Shown here: positions 24,937 through 33,784 of the stretch, piece after piece
Position numbering within the stretch: the stretch's first letter is position 1
Layout of the letters: the number at the start of each line of letters is the position of its first letter
Assembly: GCF_002979455.1 (NCBI RefSeq)
Contig: NZ_PCOU01000006.1
Location: 1 to 64,000 of the forward strand
Direction of reading: 5' to 3'
Source: Chryseobacterium sp. MYb7
GTDB taxonomy: Bacteria; Bacteroidota; Bacteroidia; Flavobacteriales; Weeksellaceae
Length of the DNA: 64,000 nucleotides
Notes under the pieces: generated by a model
What the model was told of the DNA's origin: nothing
The model's input: only the letters and a program-made list of their open reading frames with translations
Database searches by the model: none
Position numbers and translations under genes: made by a program

Positions 24937-25404
24937 TTACAAAAACGGTTTCATTTCATCCTCAATCTGCGTTCTCAGTTCCATCAGGCGCTTAGCGTAA
25001 ATTTCCTGCTGCTTTTCTTCCTCTGTTTCCGGGATCCATTTCGGTACAGGAAGTTTTTTACCATTTTCGTCTACCGCAACAAAAACAATAATACAGTGGG
25101 TTTTTTTCTCAAAATTAGGCTGCTTCAGGTTTCTCGAAAAGACATTAATGGCGATATGCATGCTGGATGTTCCGGTAAAAATCACCTGAGCATCTACTTT
25201 TACCACTTCCCCGATTTTGATGGGATCATAAAAACGAATTCCGCCCACATATACTGTGACAGAATAATTACCACTCCAGGTTGTTGCGCATGCATAACCT
25301 GCCTGGTCAATCCATTTCATAACACTTCCTCCATGTACATTTCCTCCGTAATTAACATCTGAAGGCTCCGAAATAAACTGAAAAGTAATAGGCTTGTTCT
25401 GCAT
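24937..25404 (-). CDS. Acyl-CoA thioesterase (YciA-type hotdog)
   Basis: A 155-residue single hotdog-fold thioesterase hydrolysing acyl-CoA in the cytoplasm. The active-site region reads SDVNYGGNVHGGSVMKWIDQAG, with the catalytic Asp in WIDQAG, as in YciA/ACOT-type enzymes. The C-terminus is a charged helix. The physiological substrate is unknown. Confidence 0.85.
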   Translation of the reverse strand: MQNKPITFQFISEPSDVNYGGNVHGGSVMKWIDQAGYACATTWSGNYSVTVYVGGIRFYDPIKIGEVVKVDAQVIFTGTSSMHIAINVFSRNLKQPNFEKKTHCIIVFVAVDENGKKLPVPKWIPETEEEKQQEIYAKRLMELRTQIEDEMKPFL

Positions 25405-25525
25405 CTTTATAAAATTTGAATAAAGTTATTTAATAATTTCCAAAGTTTTAGATTAAATCCTACTTTTGAAAGATGAAACTTTCAATGAAAGGGAATTTTA
25501 ACCAATAACAGATTTAGAAATAGTA

Positions 25526-25879
25526 ATGAAGAAAGTATTTTATCTCAACACATGTGATACCTGCAGAAAAATTTTAGCCCAATTTGATCTTACAGACTGG
25601 AAACTTCGCGAAATTAAAAAAGAGCCGATCACGAAAGAAGAATTGGCTGAAATGCATAAAAAAACAAAATCATACGAAGCGTTATTCAGTAAAAAATCTA
25701 CTCAGATCAAATTGAGAGGATTGGATGTGAAGTCTTTAACCGAGAAAGATTTTAAAGAATTACTGCTGGATCATTATACTTTCCTGAAAAGACCTGTCTT
25801 TATTACAGACAAGGAGATTTTTGTAGGGAATGATAAGAAAAATGTTGAAGAATTGCAGAAGTTCTTTGGTGTAAATTAA
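25526..25879 (+). CDS. ArsC/Spx-family thioredoxin-fold protein
   Basis: A 117-residue protein of the arsenate reductase family. The N-terminus has the redox motif LNTCDTCRK (Cys10 and Cys13), and the C-terminal half has the conserved LKRPVFITDKEIFVG. With no ars genes nearby, a general thiol-redox or Spx-like role is as likely as arsenate reduction. Confidence 0.82.
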   Translation: MKKVFYLNTCDTCRKILAQFDLTDWKLREIKKEPITKEELAEMHKKTKSYEALFSKKSTQIKLRGLDVKSLTEKDFKELLLDHYTFLKRPVFITDKEIFVGNDKKNVEELQKFFGVN

Positions 25880-25904
25880 GTAATAAGATTGTAAATAATC
25901 TATA

Positions 25905-25944
25905 TATCCGGCTTAATGATTTTTATTATTAAGCCGGATAATTT
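25905..25944 (+). terminator. Terminator of the ArsC-like gene
   Basis: 13-bp stem TATCCGGCTTAAT/ATTAAGCCGGATA with a 10-nt loop and an ATTTTAT tail. Confidence 0.75.
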
Positions 25945-26012
25945 TATATCATACTCCAAAATTTATTTTTTGTAAGTATTTGTATATTAGTTAGTTTTAT
26001 GGTTTGAATGAT

Positions 26013-26020
26013 TATATTTG
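26013..26020 (+). promoter_or_regulatory. TAnnTTTG box of the second double-glycine peptide
   Basis: TATATTTG ends 19 nt before the ATG at 26040. Confidence 0.65.
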
Positions 26021-26039
26021 TATTACCAAAATTAATAAT

Positions 26040-26228
26040 ATGAAAACAAACTTTTCAAAAACAAAGAATCTTAACAGATCAGCTTTAAAGGAAATTAATG
26101 GTGGAGGGAAAACCCTTCCGGTTAACTGTAATACATTATGTTGGCCTGCAGGCGGAGTGATTTCCAATACTCCCGGGGTAGGTGATGTCTGTTCTCCGGA
26201 CAGAAAAATATGCTGTATCTGTTATTAG
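26040..26228 (+). CDS. Second double-glycine bacteriocin-like peptide, six cysteines
   Basis: A 62-residue precursor. The leader FSKTKNLNRSALKEINGG ends in a GG site; the core of about 40 residues has six Cys, including ICCICY at the extreme C-terminus. The leader pattern matches the peptide at 20155 but the core does not, as in families of exported peptides with shared leaders and variable cores. A frame extension to 26004 was rejected because the promoter box lies inside it. No transporter, maturation or immunity gene is adjacent. Confidence 0.72.
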   Translation: MKTNFSKTKNLNRSALKEINGGGKTLPVNCNTLCWPAGGVISNTPGVGDVCSPDRKICCICY

Positions 26229-26235
26229 ACAAAAA

Positions 26236-26270
26236 AAGAGGCTGTGATTTTCACAGCCTCTTCTCTTTTT
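26236..26270 (+). terminator. Terminator of the second peptide gene
   Basis: 12-bp stem AAGAGGCTGTGA/TCACAGCCTCTT with a TTT loop and a T-rich tail. Also faces the convergent gcvT gene. Confidence 0.85.
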
Positions 26271-26284
26271 ACTATTTTTTCCAA

Positions 26285-27361
26285 TTATACAAAAGGAGCT
26301 TTCACCACTTTTGCCGGAATGTTCTTATTTCTTACCTGAATAAAAATCTCAGATCCTAATTTGAAATGAGGCTTGTCTACGTAAGCAAGACCTAAACCTA
26401 CTTTCTTCATTGGAGACTGTGTTCCCGAAGTTACTTTTCCAATCACATTTCCTTCAGCATCTACTACAGGATAATCGTGTCTTGGAACTCCTTTGTCTGT
26501 CAATTCAAAAGCTACTAGTTTTTTAGTAACTCCTTCTTCTTTCTGTTTTGCGAAAACATCTTTAGAAACGAAGTCTTTATCAAACTTGGTAATCCATCCT
26601 AAACCAGCTTCAATAGGAGAAGTTGTATCATCGATATCATTTCCGTAAAGGCAGAATCCTTTTTCAAGTCTTAAAGTGTCTCTGGCAGCCAATCCGCAAG
26701 GAATAATTCCTTCTTCTTTACCAGCTTCTATTACGGCATCCCAAAGTTTTTCAGCACTTCCGTTGTTGAAATAAATCTCAAAACCTCCACTTCCTGTGTA
26801 TCCTGTGTTTGAAATGATCACATCATTTTCTCCTGCAACACTTCCTACAGTGAAATGATAGTAAGGGATTTCGGAAAGGTTTACTTCCGTAAGTTTTTGA
26901 AGAATTTCAGTAGCTTTAGGCCCCTGAACTGCCAATAATGACATTTCATCAGAAGCATTGGTCATTTTAGCCCCGAAAGTATTGTATTTTGAAATATGAT
27001 TCCAGTCTTTGTCGATGTTAGAAGCATTTACCACTACAAAATATTTGTCATCTTCCATTTTGTAAACGATAAGGTCATCTACAATTCCTCCGTTTTCGTT
27101 AGGAAGGCAAGAATATTGAGCTTTTCCGTTTTCAAGCGCATCTACATTATTGGTCGTTGCAAACTGTAAAAGATCTTTTGAACCTGGTCCTTCGATGAAA
27201 AACTGTCCCATGTGGGAAACATCAAATAAACCTGCTTTTTCTCTTACGGCAAAATGTTCTTCTGTAACCCCTGAATATTGAACAGGCATTTCAAAACCTG
27301 CGAAAGGTACGATCTTAGCTCCCAAAGAAACATGTTTGTCGTACAAGGCTGTTTTCTTCAT
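26285..27361 (-). CDS. gcvT: Aminomethyltransferase (glycine cleavage T protein)
   Basis: A 358-residue cytoplasmic enzyme that transfers the aminomethyl unit of glycine from lipoyl-GcvH to tetrahydrofolate. The N-terminus [27 protein letters not shown] and the folate-site region [17 protein letters not shown] are typical of GcvT, and the length fits. It is the last gene of an idi-hypothetical-gcvT operon; the other glycine cleavage genes are not here. Confidence 0.95.
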   Translation of the reverse strand: MKKTALYDKHVSLGAKIVPFAGFEMPVQYSGVTEEHFAVREKAGLFDVSHMGQFFIEGPGSKDLLQFATTNNVDALENGKAQYSCLPNENGGIVDDLIVYKMEDDKYFVVVNASNIDKDWNHISKYNTFGAKMTNASDEMSLLAVQGPKATEILQKLTEVNLSEIPYYHFTVGSVAGENDVIISNTGYTGSGGFEIYFNNGSAEKLWDAVIEAGKEEGIIPCGLAARDTLRLEKGFCLYGNDIDDTTSPIEAGLGWITKFDKDFVSKDVFAKQKEEGVTKKLVAFELTDKGVPRHDYPVVDAEGNVIGKVTSGTQSPMKKVGLGLAYVDKPHFKLGSEIFIQVRNKNIPAKVVKAPFV

Positions 27362-27370
27362 ATTTAATTT

Positions 27371-27844
27371 TTATTTCTTTATTTTAAAACTGTTGAAAGT
27401 CTCATTGAATTGAGTCATATAATTTCCGTTCCAGAATTTCTGACCGCAGTTGATGGTAATCAGATATAGATCTTTATCTTTTTGGAAAGCTTTGGTAATC
27501 CAATACAGCTTTCCTTTTTCATCAAAATATTCGTAGAAATATTCTGTATACCCTTTTTTGCTTCTGCTTTCTTTTACTTTATTTTCCGGATCGGTAGATT
27601 TATTAAGATCCAGAACAAATTTTTTCATTTGTTCTTTTGGAAGTTCCAGTCCGTGGTATTCGGAAATGGTGATTGCTCCAATTTCACTTGTCGGAAAAAT
27701 ATTCACAATCTCACTGTCATTAGTAGATTTCCACCCTTCAGGCACATTAATAGAATAGTTGGGGCTTTCATATACTTTTGCTTTCTGCGCGAAAAATAAA
27801 CTTCCCGTGAAAACGGCTGCGGAAAATAAGATCTTTTTTATCAT
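27371..27844 (-). CDS. Small secreted protein of unknown function
   Basis: A 157-residue protein with a signal peptide (TGSLFFAQ, cut near residue 20) and a compact domain starting YSINVPEGWKSTNDSE, a pattern seen in small PsbP/DUF1795-like secreted domains of Bacteroidota. Its start codon overlaps the idi stop by 1 nt (TAATG), so it is translationally coupled to idi. No specific function can be given. Confidence 0.75.
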   Translation of the reverse strand: MIKKILFSAAVFTGSLFFAQKAKVYESPNYSINVPEGWKSTNDSEIVNIFPTSEIGAITISEYHGLELPKEQMKKFVLDLNKSTDPENKVKESRSKKGYTEYFYEYFDEKGKLYWITKAFQKDKDLYLITINCGQKFWNGNYMTQFNETFNSFKIKK

Positions 27845-28353
27845 TAGAAATGGTGTTTATATTCTTCCAGAATGATTTTGAACCATTCTGTAAAGTTTTC
27901 AGGAGTTTCAGCGATTTCTTTATCCAGATCTTCAGGAGTAATGAATCGGACTTCTTCCACTTCATCTTTATTCAAATTAAAATCAGCTTCGTGATTTCCT
28001 ACAAATACATGATCCAGCTCGTGTTCCCAAAGACCACCACCCACATCTGCTTTATAAATAAAATTGAATTTTTCTGAAAGTTCTGCCTCTATCCCCAATT
28101 CTTCCTTCAGTCTGCGTACTGCTCCTTCTTTATAAGTTTCCCCTTCTCTCGGGTGCGAGCATACTGCATTGGTCCATTGATTGGGAGAATGATATTTTCC
28201 TGACGCCCTTTTCTGAAGAAGCATTTCTCCTTTACTATTGAACAAGAACACAGAAAAAGCACGATGTAACAAGCCATTGATGTGAGCCTGTTGTTTTTCC
28301 ATCAGCCCTAAAACTTCATCTTCAGTATTTACTAAAACGACAAATTCTTCCAT
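27844..28353 (-). CDS. idi: Isopentenyl-diphosphate delta-isomerase, type I
   Basis: A 169-residue Nudix-fold enzyme interconverting isopentenyl and dimethylallyl diphosphate for isoprenoid synthesis (menaquinone, carotenoids). It has the active-site Cys in NAVCSHPREGE, the Nudix-like helix AVRRLKEELGIEAE and the conserved HELDHVFVG. First gene of a three-gene operon. The TAnnTTTG box lies 5 nt before the ATG. Confidence 0.93.
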   Translation of the reverse strand: MEEFVVLVNTEDEVLGLMEKQQAHINGLLHRAFSVFLFNSKGEMLLQKRASGKYHSPNQWTNAVCSHPREGETYKEGAVRRLKEELGIEAELSEKFNFIYKADVGGGLWEHELDHVFVGNHEADFNLNKDEVEEVRFITPEDLDKEIAETPENFTEWFKIILEEYKHHF

Positions 28354-28358
28354 TCCTA

Positions 28359-28366
28359 CAAATGTA
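28359..28366 (-). promoter_or_regulatory. TAnnTTTG box 5 nt before idi
   Basis: TACATTTG on the minus strand ends 5 nt before the idi ATG, which implies a leaderless transcript. Confidence 0.6.
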
Positions 28367-28656
28367 AGAGTAATAAATGTATTTTGGAAATTTTTAGATA
28401 AACATCATGCTTTTTGTAATACCTTTAATGAGGGGGAAGAAGTAGTGAAGGCTTCGAAGTAAATTGGCAAATTCGTTATTTGACTTTCTTTATATTGTTA
28501 GATTTATTTGTTTAAAGATAAAAAACAAAACGAAAAATTTTAACCATTTGTGATAAAATGACTAATAAAATATTGATATTGTTCTTTAAATAATAGTTTT
28601 TATAGTAAAATATTAACATTAATGAAGATTCATAGGTCTGATACCTGTAAAAATGC
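28367..28656. other. AT-rich divergent intergenic region
   Basis: About 290 nt between the idi promoter and the promoter of the next plus-strand gene. No ORF with support, no repeat and no clear hairpin was found. It probably only holds upstream promoter sequence for the two divergent units. Confidence 0.6.
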
Positions 28657-28664
28657 TAAATTTG
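28657..28664 (+). promoter_or_regulatory. TAnnTTTG box of the HAD-like gene
   Basis: TAAATTTG ends 17 nt before the ATG at 28682. Confidence 0.6.
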
Positions 28665-28681
28665 TTTTTTAATATTTAGTA

Positions 28682-29092
28682 ATGGAATTAGAATACATTG
28701 AACACATTAGTCCTATTCTAAAGGATGGAATAAAAAATTACTTAATAGATATCGACGGAACCATTACTGATGATGTTCCCAACGAAGAACCGGAAAGAAT
28801 GGTTACCTGCGAACCATACCCTGATGCACTGGAAACCATTAACAAATGGTATGACGAAGGACATCAGATCTGCTTTTTTACTTCAAGAACCGAAAATCTA
28901 AAACAAATCACTATCGACTGGCTGGATAAGCATGGTTTCAAATACCACAGCGTGCTTTGCGGAAAACCGAGAGGAGGAAATTACCACTGGATAGACAACC
29001 ACCTGGTAAGAGCTACAAGATATAAAGGGAGATTTACGGATTTGGTAGAAAAACAAGTGACCATTGAAGTATTCAAAGAAGACGGAGAATAA
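28682..29092 (+). CDS. HAD-like hydrolase (capsule/LNS2-type)
   Basis: A 136-residue cytoplasmic protein with a small HAD phosphatase fold. The nucleophile loop is YLIDIDGTIT near residue 23, motif II is FFTSRTE and the C-terminal acidic motif is HWIDNHL. It lacks the SIS domain expected of a sedoheptulose-7-phosphate isomerase, so the name phosphoheptose isomerase used for some homologs is not supported by this sequence. Substrate unknown. It precedes serA on the same strand, separated by a terminator. Confidence 0.75.
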   Translation: MELEYIEHISPILKDGIKNYLIDIDGTITDDVPNEEPERMVTCEPYPDALETINKWYDEGHQICFFTSRTENLKQITIDWLDKHGFKYHSVLCGKPRGGNYHWIDNHLVRATRYKGRFTDLVEKQVTIEVFKEDGE

Positions 29093-29103
29093 AAATATAA
29101 TTC

Positions 29104-29160
29104 AAAGATTTAAAAATTAAATGTGAACCAGTTCCTTTAATTTTTAAATCTTTCATTTTT
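29104..29160 (+). terminator. Terminator of the HAD-like gene
   Basis: 17-bp AT-rich stem (29104-29120 with 29137-29153) with a 16-nt loop and a T tail. Confidence 0.65.
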
Positions 29161-29178
29161 TAATATACTTGATATTTT

Positions 29179-30138
29179 ATGAAAGTTTTAGCAAACGACG
29201 GCCTGGATCAATCCGGAATAGATGCATTGACAGAAAAAGGCTTTGAAGTGATTACTACAAAAGTTCCACAGGAGTTTTTGGTAGATTATATTAATGAACA
29301 TAAGATTCGTACCCTGTTGGTAAGAAGTGCTACACAGGTAAGAAAAGATATTATTGACGGATGTCCGTCCATCGACATCATTGGTAGAGGTGGAGTAGGT
29401 ATGGATAATATTGATGTAGATTATGCAAGAGAAAAAGGAATTCACGTGATCAATACACCTTCAGCTTCTTCAGAATCTGTGGCTGAGCTTGTTTTTGCTC
29501 ATTTATTTTCAGGGGCAAGATTTCTTCAGGATTCCAACAGAAAAATGCCTTTGGTAGGAGATACTGAATTTGGAGGTCTTAAAAAAGCGTATGCTGCCGG
29601 TATCGAATTGAGAGGAAAAACCATTGGTATTGTAGGTATGGGAAGAATTGGTCAGGAAGTGGCAAGAATTGCTTTAGGCCTTGGAATGAGAGTTGTAGCC
29701 GCTGATAATAATGTAGGAAAAGCAAGCATTAAAGTGAAGTTTTACAACAATCAGTTTATCAATGTTGATATCGAAACTGAACCGTTACAGGAAGTGCTGA
29801 AACATTCAGACTTTATTACTTTACACGTTCCGGCTCAGAAAGATGGGTATATGATTGGTCAGAATGAGTTTGAAATGATGAAAGAAGGAGTGGCTGTTGT
29901 GAACTGTTCAAGAGGTGGAGTTATTAATGAAGCCGCTTTAATTCAGGCTTTGGATTCAGGTAAAGTAAGATTTGCAGGATTAGATGTTTTCATTAATGAG
30001 CCAACACCTTCTAAGGAGATTCTTAATCATCCTAAAATTTCACTTACTCCTCACACAGGAGCCTCTACTCTTGAAGCTCAGGACAGAATTGGGCTTTCTC
30101 TGGCAGAGCAGATTTCAAGTATCTTACAAATTCAATAA
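29179..30138 (+). CDS. serA: D-2-hydroxyacid dehydrogenase, probable phosphoglycerate dehydrogenase
   Basis: A 319-residue NAD-dependent D-isomer 2-hydroxyacid dehydrogenase, probably oxidising 3-phosphoglycerate in serine synthesis. It has RGGVGMDNIDVDYA, the NAD loop GIVGMGRIGQEVARIA, the catalytic Arg in VNCSRGGVINE and the Glu/His pair in the C-terminal part (INEPTPS, then TPHTGAST). There is no C-terminal ACT domain, so it would lack the serine feedback site of the long form. Other 2-hydroxyacids remain possible. Confidence 0.82.
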   Translation: MKVLANDGLDQSGIDALTEKGFEVITTKVPQEFLVDYINEHKIRTLLVRSATQVRKDIIDGCPSIDIIGRGGVGMDNIDVDYAREKGIHVINTPSASSESVAELVFAHLFSGARFLQDSNRKMPLVGDTEFGGLKKAYAAGIELRGKTIGIVGMGRIGQEVARIALGLGMRVVAADNNVGKASIKVKFYNNQFINVDIETEPLQEVLKHSDFITLHVPAQKDGYMIGQNEFEMMKEGVAVVNCSRGGVINEAALIQALDSGKVRFAGLDVFINEPTPSKEILNHPKISLTPHTGASTLEAQDRIGLSLAEQISSILQIQ

Positions 30139-30160
30139 TTTGAAATGGTATAAAACAATA

Positions 30161-30187
30161 AAATCACCTCCATGGAGGTGATTTTTA
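30161..30187. terminator. Bidirectional terminator between serA and mscL
   Basis: A perfect 24-bp palindrome (30161-30184) with T runs on both strands, placed between two convergent genes. Confidence 0.8.
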
Positions 30188-30206
30188 TTTTTAAACTGTT
30201 ATCAGA

Positions 30207-30584
30207 TTATATATTCTTGCTTTTTAATAAATCTCTGATCTCTGTAAGTAATTTTTGGTCGTCTGTAGGTCCTGCAGGAGCTGGAGCTTCTTTTTTGTTA
30301 ACTTTATTTGCTAATTTGATAATCCAGAAAAGAACCATAGCAATACAAAGGAAGTTGATGACAGCCGAAAGGAAGTTTCCATAAGCAACGCCATTCCATG
30401 TAAGTTTGGCAACGTTTTCCGCACCTGCTGCTTTCAATGCAGGGTTAAGGATCAGAGGAGTGATTACATCTTCCACCAATGACGAAACAATTTTACCAAA
30501 TGCTGCACCAATGATCACACCGACAGCCAGATCGAGAACATTTCCTTTAAAGGCAAACTCTTTAAATTCTTTAACAAATCCCAT
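30207..30584 (-). CDS. mscL: Large-conductance mechanosensitive channel
   Basis: A 125-residue inner-membrane channel that opens on hypo-osmotic shock. The N-terminus FKEFAFKGNVLDLAVGVIIG and a first helix GAAFGKIVSSLVEDVI are diagnostic of MscL. A second membrane helix (INFLCIAMVLFWIIKLAN) and a charged C-terminal helix follow. Length fits the family. Confidence 0.96.
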   Translation of the reverse strand: MGFVKEFKEFAFKGNVLDLAVGVIIGAAFGKIVSSLVEDVITPLILNPALKAAGAENVAKLTWNGVAYGNFLSAVINFLCIAMVLFWIIKLANKVNKKEAPAPAGPTDDQKLLTEIRDLLKSKNI

Positions 30585-30614
30585 AATTTATATTTTTTTT
30601 AATTAGTATATACA

Positions 30615-30622
30615 CAAAAATA
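30615..30622 (-). promoter_or_regulatory. TAnnTTTG box of mscL
   Basis: TATTTTTG on the minus strand, 30 nt before the ATG. Confidence 0.6.
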
Positions 30623-30830
30623 TAATTTAAAAATGTAAAAAACACTACTTTTTATGGTTTTTTATTCCCAAAATATTGAATTTTATGAGGGATTTATAGA
30701 ATTTGTTTTAATGAATATTTCAGCTTTTTACAGATACATTATCTCATTAATGAGGTCTCTTTATTTTTGTTATTGACGTGGCATCATAATGAAAAATCTT
30801 TTGTAATTTGCTTAAAAGTTTGATTTACCT

Positions 30831-32348
30831 ATGAAAATTTTTACCGCAGAACAGATACGCAGATGGGATCAGTTTACAATTTCCTATGAGCCGGTTTCTT
30901 CTATTCAATTGATGGAAAGAGCTTCAACAGCATTGGCACACTGGATTTCAGAACACTGTAAAAATCATAAAAAACTGGCCGTATTTTGCGGAAGCGGAAA
31001 TAATGGAGGAGATGGATTGGCAGTAGCAAGACTCCTTTATCTGAAAGGCTTTGATGTGGATGTCTTTGTAGAAGATCCTAAAGGAAAATTTTCAGAAGAT
31101 GCTTCAGTAAATTTGAAAAGACTTCGGGATATGTCAGGAATATCTGTAAGAAAATTTGATCAAATTGAACAGTACAATTTTGATGACAAAACAATTATTA
31201 TCGATGCTCTTTTCGGAACCGGATTATCCAGACCGCTGGAAGGAGAATATAAAATGCTTGTAGAACAGTTGAATGCTAAAAAAAGTATTAAAATATCCAT
31301 TGATATCCCTTCCGGATTGTCTGCGGATAAGATATTTGATCATGATCCTGTTATTCTGATGGCTGATTATACCCTGACTTTCCAATGTTGGAAAAGAACT
31401 TTTCTCCATCCTGAAACCGGAAAATATACCGGAAAAGTAGAAGTATTGGATATAGATTTAAACAAAGCTTATTCAGAAAATACAGAAACAGCCTATTTTG
31501 TAACAGATGATTCTCTGATAGAATCTATTTTTAAACCTAGAAATGAATTTTCCCATAAAGGCAGTTTTGGTAAGGCAGCCATCATAGGTGGAAGCTATGG
31601 AAAGATAGGAGCTGCAGTGCTGACTACAAAATCTGCCTTAAAAACCGGAGCTGGTTTAATCTTTACGGTGGCACCGGAATGTGGATACGAAATACTTCAG
31701 ACTTCATGTCCGGAAGCCATGTTTATAAAAGGAGGAGAGAAGTTGATCACCAATTTTGAAATTGAAAAAGATTTCACCTGTGGTGTAGGACCAGGGTTGG
31801 GAATCCACACAGAAACCGAAAAAAGCTTTCTGAATTTCCTGAAAAATTATGAAAAACCATTAATTCTGGATGCTGATGCCTTGAATATCACTTCAAAAGA
31901 TCCGGAAAACCTGAAATTAATACCTAAAGGATCCATTCTTACTCCTCATCCTAAAGAGTTTGAAAGGCTTTTCGGAAGTACTGAAAATTCTTTTAAAAGG
32001 CTTGAGCTGGCAAAGGACAAGGCAAAAGAACTGGATATTTATATTGTGCTCAAGGATCATCATACTCAAGTTATTACTCCGCAAGGAAATATATTTTATA
32101 ATATAACGGGGAATTCAGGGCTGGCAAAAGGAGGGAGTGGAGATATTCTTACCGGAATTCTAACCTCACTATTAGCACAGGGATATTCTGAGGAAGAAAC
32201 CTGTATTTTAGCTGTATGGCTTCATGGAAGAGCCGCTGATTTTGCTGCAGAAAAATATTCTAAAGAAGCAATGTTGCCAAGTAATGTTATTGATGAATTC
32301 GGAAATGTTTTTGAAGAACTAAATAGGAAGGCAGAGGTAAGTTTGTAA
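30831..32348 (+). CDS. nnr: Bifunctional NAD(P)H-hydrate repair enzyme
   Basis: A 505-residue fusion of the NAD(P)H-hydrate epimerase (YjeF_N, residues 1 to about 210, with CGSGNNGGDGLAVARLL) and the ADP/ATP-dependent dehydratase (carbohydrate-kinase-like, from about residue 230, with GNSGLAKGGSGDILTGIL). It repairs hydrated nicotinamide cofactors. Both halves look complete. Single gene with a strong terminator downstream; a TAnnTTTG box at 30762-30769 lies 61 nt upstream. Confidence 0.94.
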   Translation: MKIFTAEQIRRWDQFTISYEPVSSIQLMERASTALAHWISEHCKNHKKLAVFCGSGNNGGDGLAVARLLYLKGFDVDVFVEDPKGKFSEDASVNLKRLRDMSGISVRKFDQIEQYNFDDKTIIIDALFGTGLSRPLEGEYKMLVEQLNAKKSIKISIDIPSGLSADKIFDHDPVILMADYTLTFQCWKRTFLHPETGKYTGKVEVLDIDLNKAYSENTETAYFVTDDSLIESIFKPRNEFSHKGSFGKAAIIGGSYGKIGAAVLTTKSALKTGAGLIFTVAPECGYEILQTSCPEAMFIKGGEKLITNFEIEKDFTCGVGPGLGIHTETEKSFLNFLKNYEKPLILDADALNITSKDPENLKLIPKGSILTPHPKEFERLFGSTENSFKRLELAKDKAKELDIYIVLKDHHTQVITPQGNIFYNITGNSGLAKGGSGDILTGILTSLLAQGYSEEETCILAVWLHGRAADFAAEKYSKEAMLPSNVIDEFGNVFEELNRKAEVSL

Positions 32349-32396
32349 CAAAAAGGAACTTAAAAAGACGAGAAATCTTAGAGTGCTTATATAATT

Positions 32397-32436
32397 AAAA
32401 AGGCAAGTCTGTAATACTACAAACTTGCCTTTTTTA
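32397..32436. terminator. Bidirectional terminator between nnr and lgt
   Basis: 12-bp stem AAAAAGGCAAGT/ACTTGCCTTTTT with T runs on both strands between convergent genes. Confidence 0.85.
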
Positions 32437-32468
32437 TCTTAAAACTGGAGTTTTCAATTTCCGGTTGC

Positions 32469-33761
32469 TTATTTAGCTTTTTCAATATATTCCGGTTTCT
32501 CATTCTCTTCTGGAGTGATCTTGAATTTCTTAGAAATGATCATAATAATTACCCCTGCAATCATAAAAGGAATGGAAAGAACCTGGCCTGTATTCAGACC
32601 TCCAATCTGGATGAATTCATCTCCCTGTGGCTCTTTCAGGAACTCTACAAAGAATCTGATTGCCCAAAGAATAATAAAGAACAACCCGAATAACCATCCC
32701 TGCTGATATTTTTTATCCGTTTTTCTATATAAGATCCATAATAAAATGAATAATAGAACATATCCTACAGCTTCGAATAGCTGGCTGGGATAACGAGGTA
32801 CAGTAAGACCGTACTCACTGCTTTGCTGTGGGAAAAGAAGAGCAAACGGAGAGTTGGGATCAGCTGGTTTACCAACAATTTCAGAATTGAAAAAGTTTCC
32901 CATTCTTACAAATGCACCTCCCAGAGCTACTACGATACCCAATCTGTCATATACCCAGAATGGATTCTTTTTGATGATTTTAAATGAATAATAAAGCGTA
33001 GTGAAAATCAAAGCGATAGTAGCTCCATGGCTTGCCAATCCTGAAAATCCCGTGAATTTAAAGCCATTTTTTGTACTGATTGGTAAAAATACACTCCAGA
33101 AATCCTCTTTGAATAATTCCGGCTGATAGAAAATAACATGTCCTAATCTTGCTCCCAGAATAGTCCCAATCAATGTCCATGTGAAAAGAGGTTCGAGATA
33201 TCTCTGGTTGATATTGTCGATATTAAAGATTCTGGTCATTAAAACATAGCCGAAACCAAAGGCAAATACAAACATCAAACTGTAGAAATGAAGGGTAAAA
33301 GACCCGATATGAATCCCTTTTGAAGGATCCCATATTTTAAAGGAAGTTTTAAGTTCTACTTTGTCAGAATCTGTGATAGGTTTTGCTAATTTTACTGCAT
33401 ATTTGAAGGAGGTAACATTCTCAGGAGTAGCAGAAGCATCTATCAGTTTAAAATTTTTATCAAAAAACTGATACTTAGAATCCTTGAACCTTCCTAACGC
33501 CGAAGCTGCATAATTATAATAAGCTGGTTCAAGGCTGGATCCGTTAAGGATCACAACAAAAGAATAGCTCTTATTTGATTCTCTGTCCGGAAAAGCTGTC
33601 AGGTCTCCCATTTCTGTAGTGGAATAGATTTTTACCGAAACATTGTTTCCGTTGACATCTAAAGTTCCGTCAGATAAACCTCCAGGGTATTCCTGTGCAA
33701 AAAAAAGCTGCGTTGTGAACGCAAACAGCACAAGATAAATTCTGAAAAAAATAGTATTCAT
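32469..33761 (-). CDS. lgt: Prolipoprotein diacylglyceryl transferase with N-terminal secreted domain
   Basis: A 430-residue protein. Residues from about 144 are a complete Lgt, the membrane enzyme that adds diacylglycerol to the lipobox Cys. The seven-helix core has ILGARLGHVIFY, His245 in GLASHGATIA, Arg286 and Asn289 in GGAFVRMGNFFNSEIVG, and YPSQLFEA. Ahead of it lies an extra segment: a signal peptide ending LFFAQ (residue 23) and about 120 residues of beta-rich sequence (GTLDVNGNNVSVKIYSTTE). Ordinary Lgt is about 280 residues, so this is a fusion. The frame is continuous and the extension starts with a normal signal peptide, so it is not a start-codon error. Confidence 0.9.
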   Translation of the reverse strand: MNTIFFRIYLVLFAFTTQLFFAQEYPGGLSDGTLDVNGNNVSVKIYSTTEMGDLTAFPDRESNKSYSFVVILNGSSLEPAYYNYAASALGRFKDSKYQFFDKNFKLIDASATPENVTSFKYAVKLAKPITDSDKVELKTSFKIWDPSKGIHIGSFTLHFYSLMFVFAFGFGYVLMTRIFNIDNINQRYLEPLFTWTLIGTILGARLGHVIFYQPELFKEDFWSVFLPISTKNGFKFTGFSGLASHGATIALIFTTLYYSFKIIKKNPFWVYDRLGIVVALGGAFVRMGNFFNSEIVGKPADPNSPFALLFPQQSSEYGLTVPRYPSQLFEAVGYVLLFILLWILYRKTDKKYQQGWLFGLFFIILWAIRFFVEFLKEPQGDEFIQIGGLNTGQVLSIPFMIAGVIIMIISKKFKITPEENEKPEYIEKAK

Positions 33762-33784
33762 TTTCTATTGATTTAATAGTTTGA

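Noticed and set aside
28682..29092. Phosphoheptose isomerase name
   Set aside because: The sequence has HAD phosphatase motifs (DIDGT, WIDNH) and no SIS sugar-isomerase domain.
30161..30184. Perfect 24-bp palindrome as an operator or recombination site
   Set aside because: It sits between the 3' ends of two convergent genes and has T runs on both strands, so a bidirectional terminator explains it.
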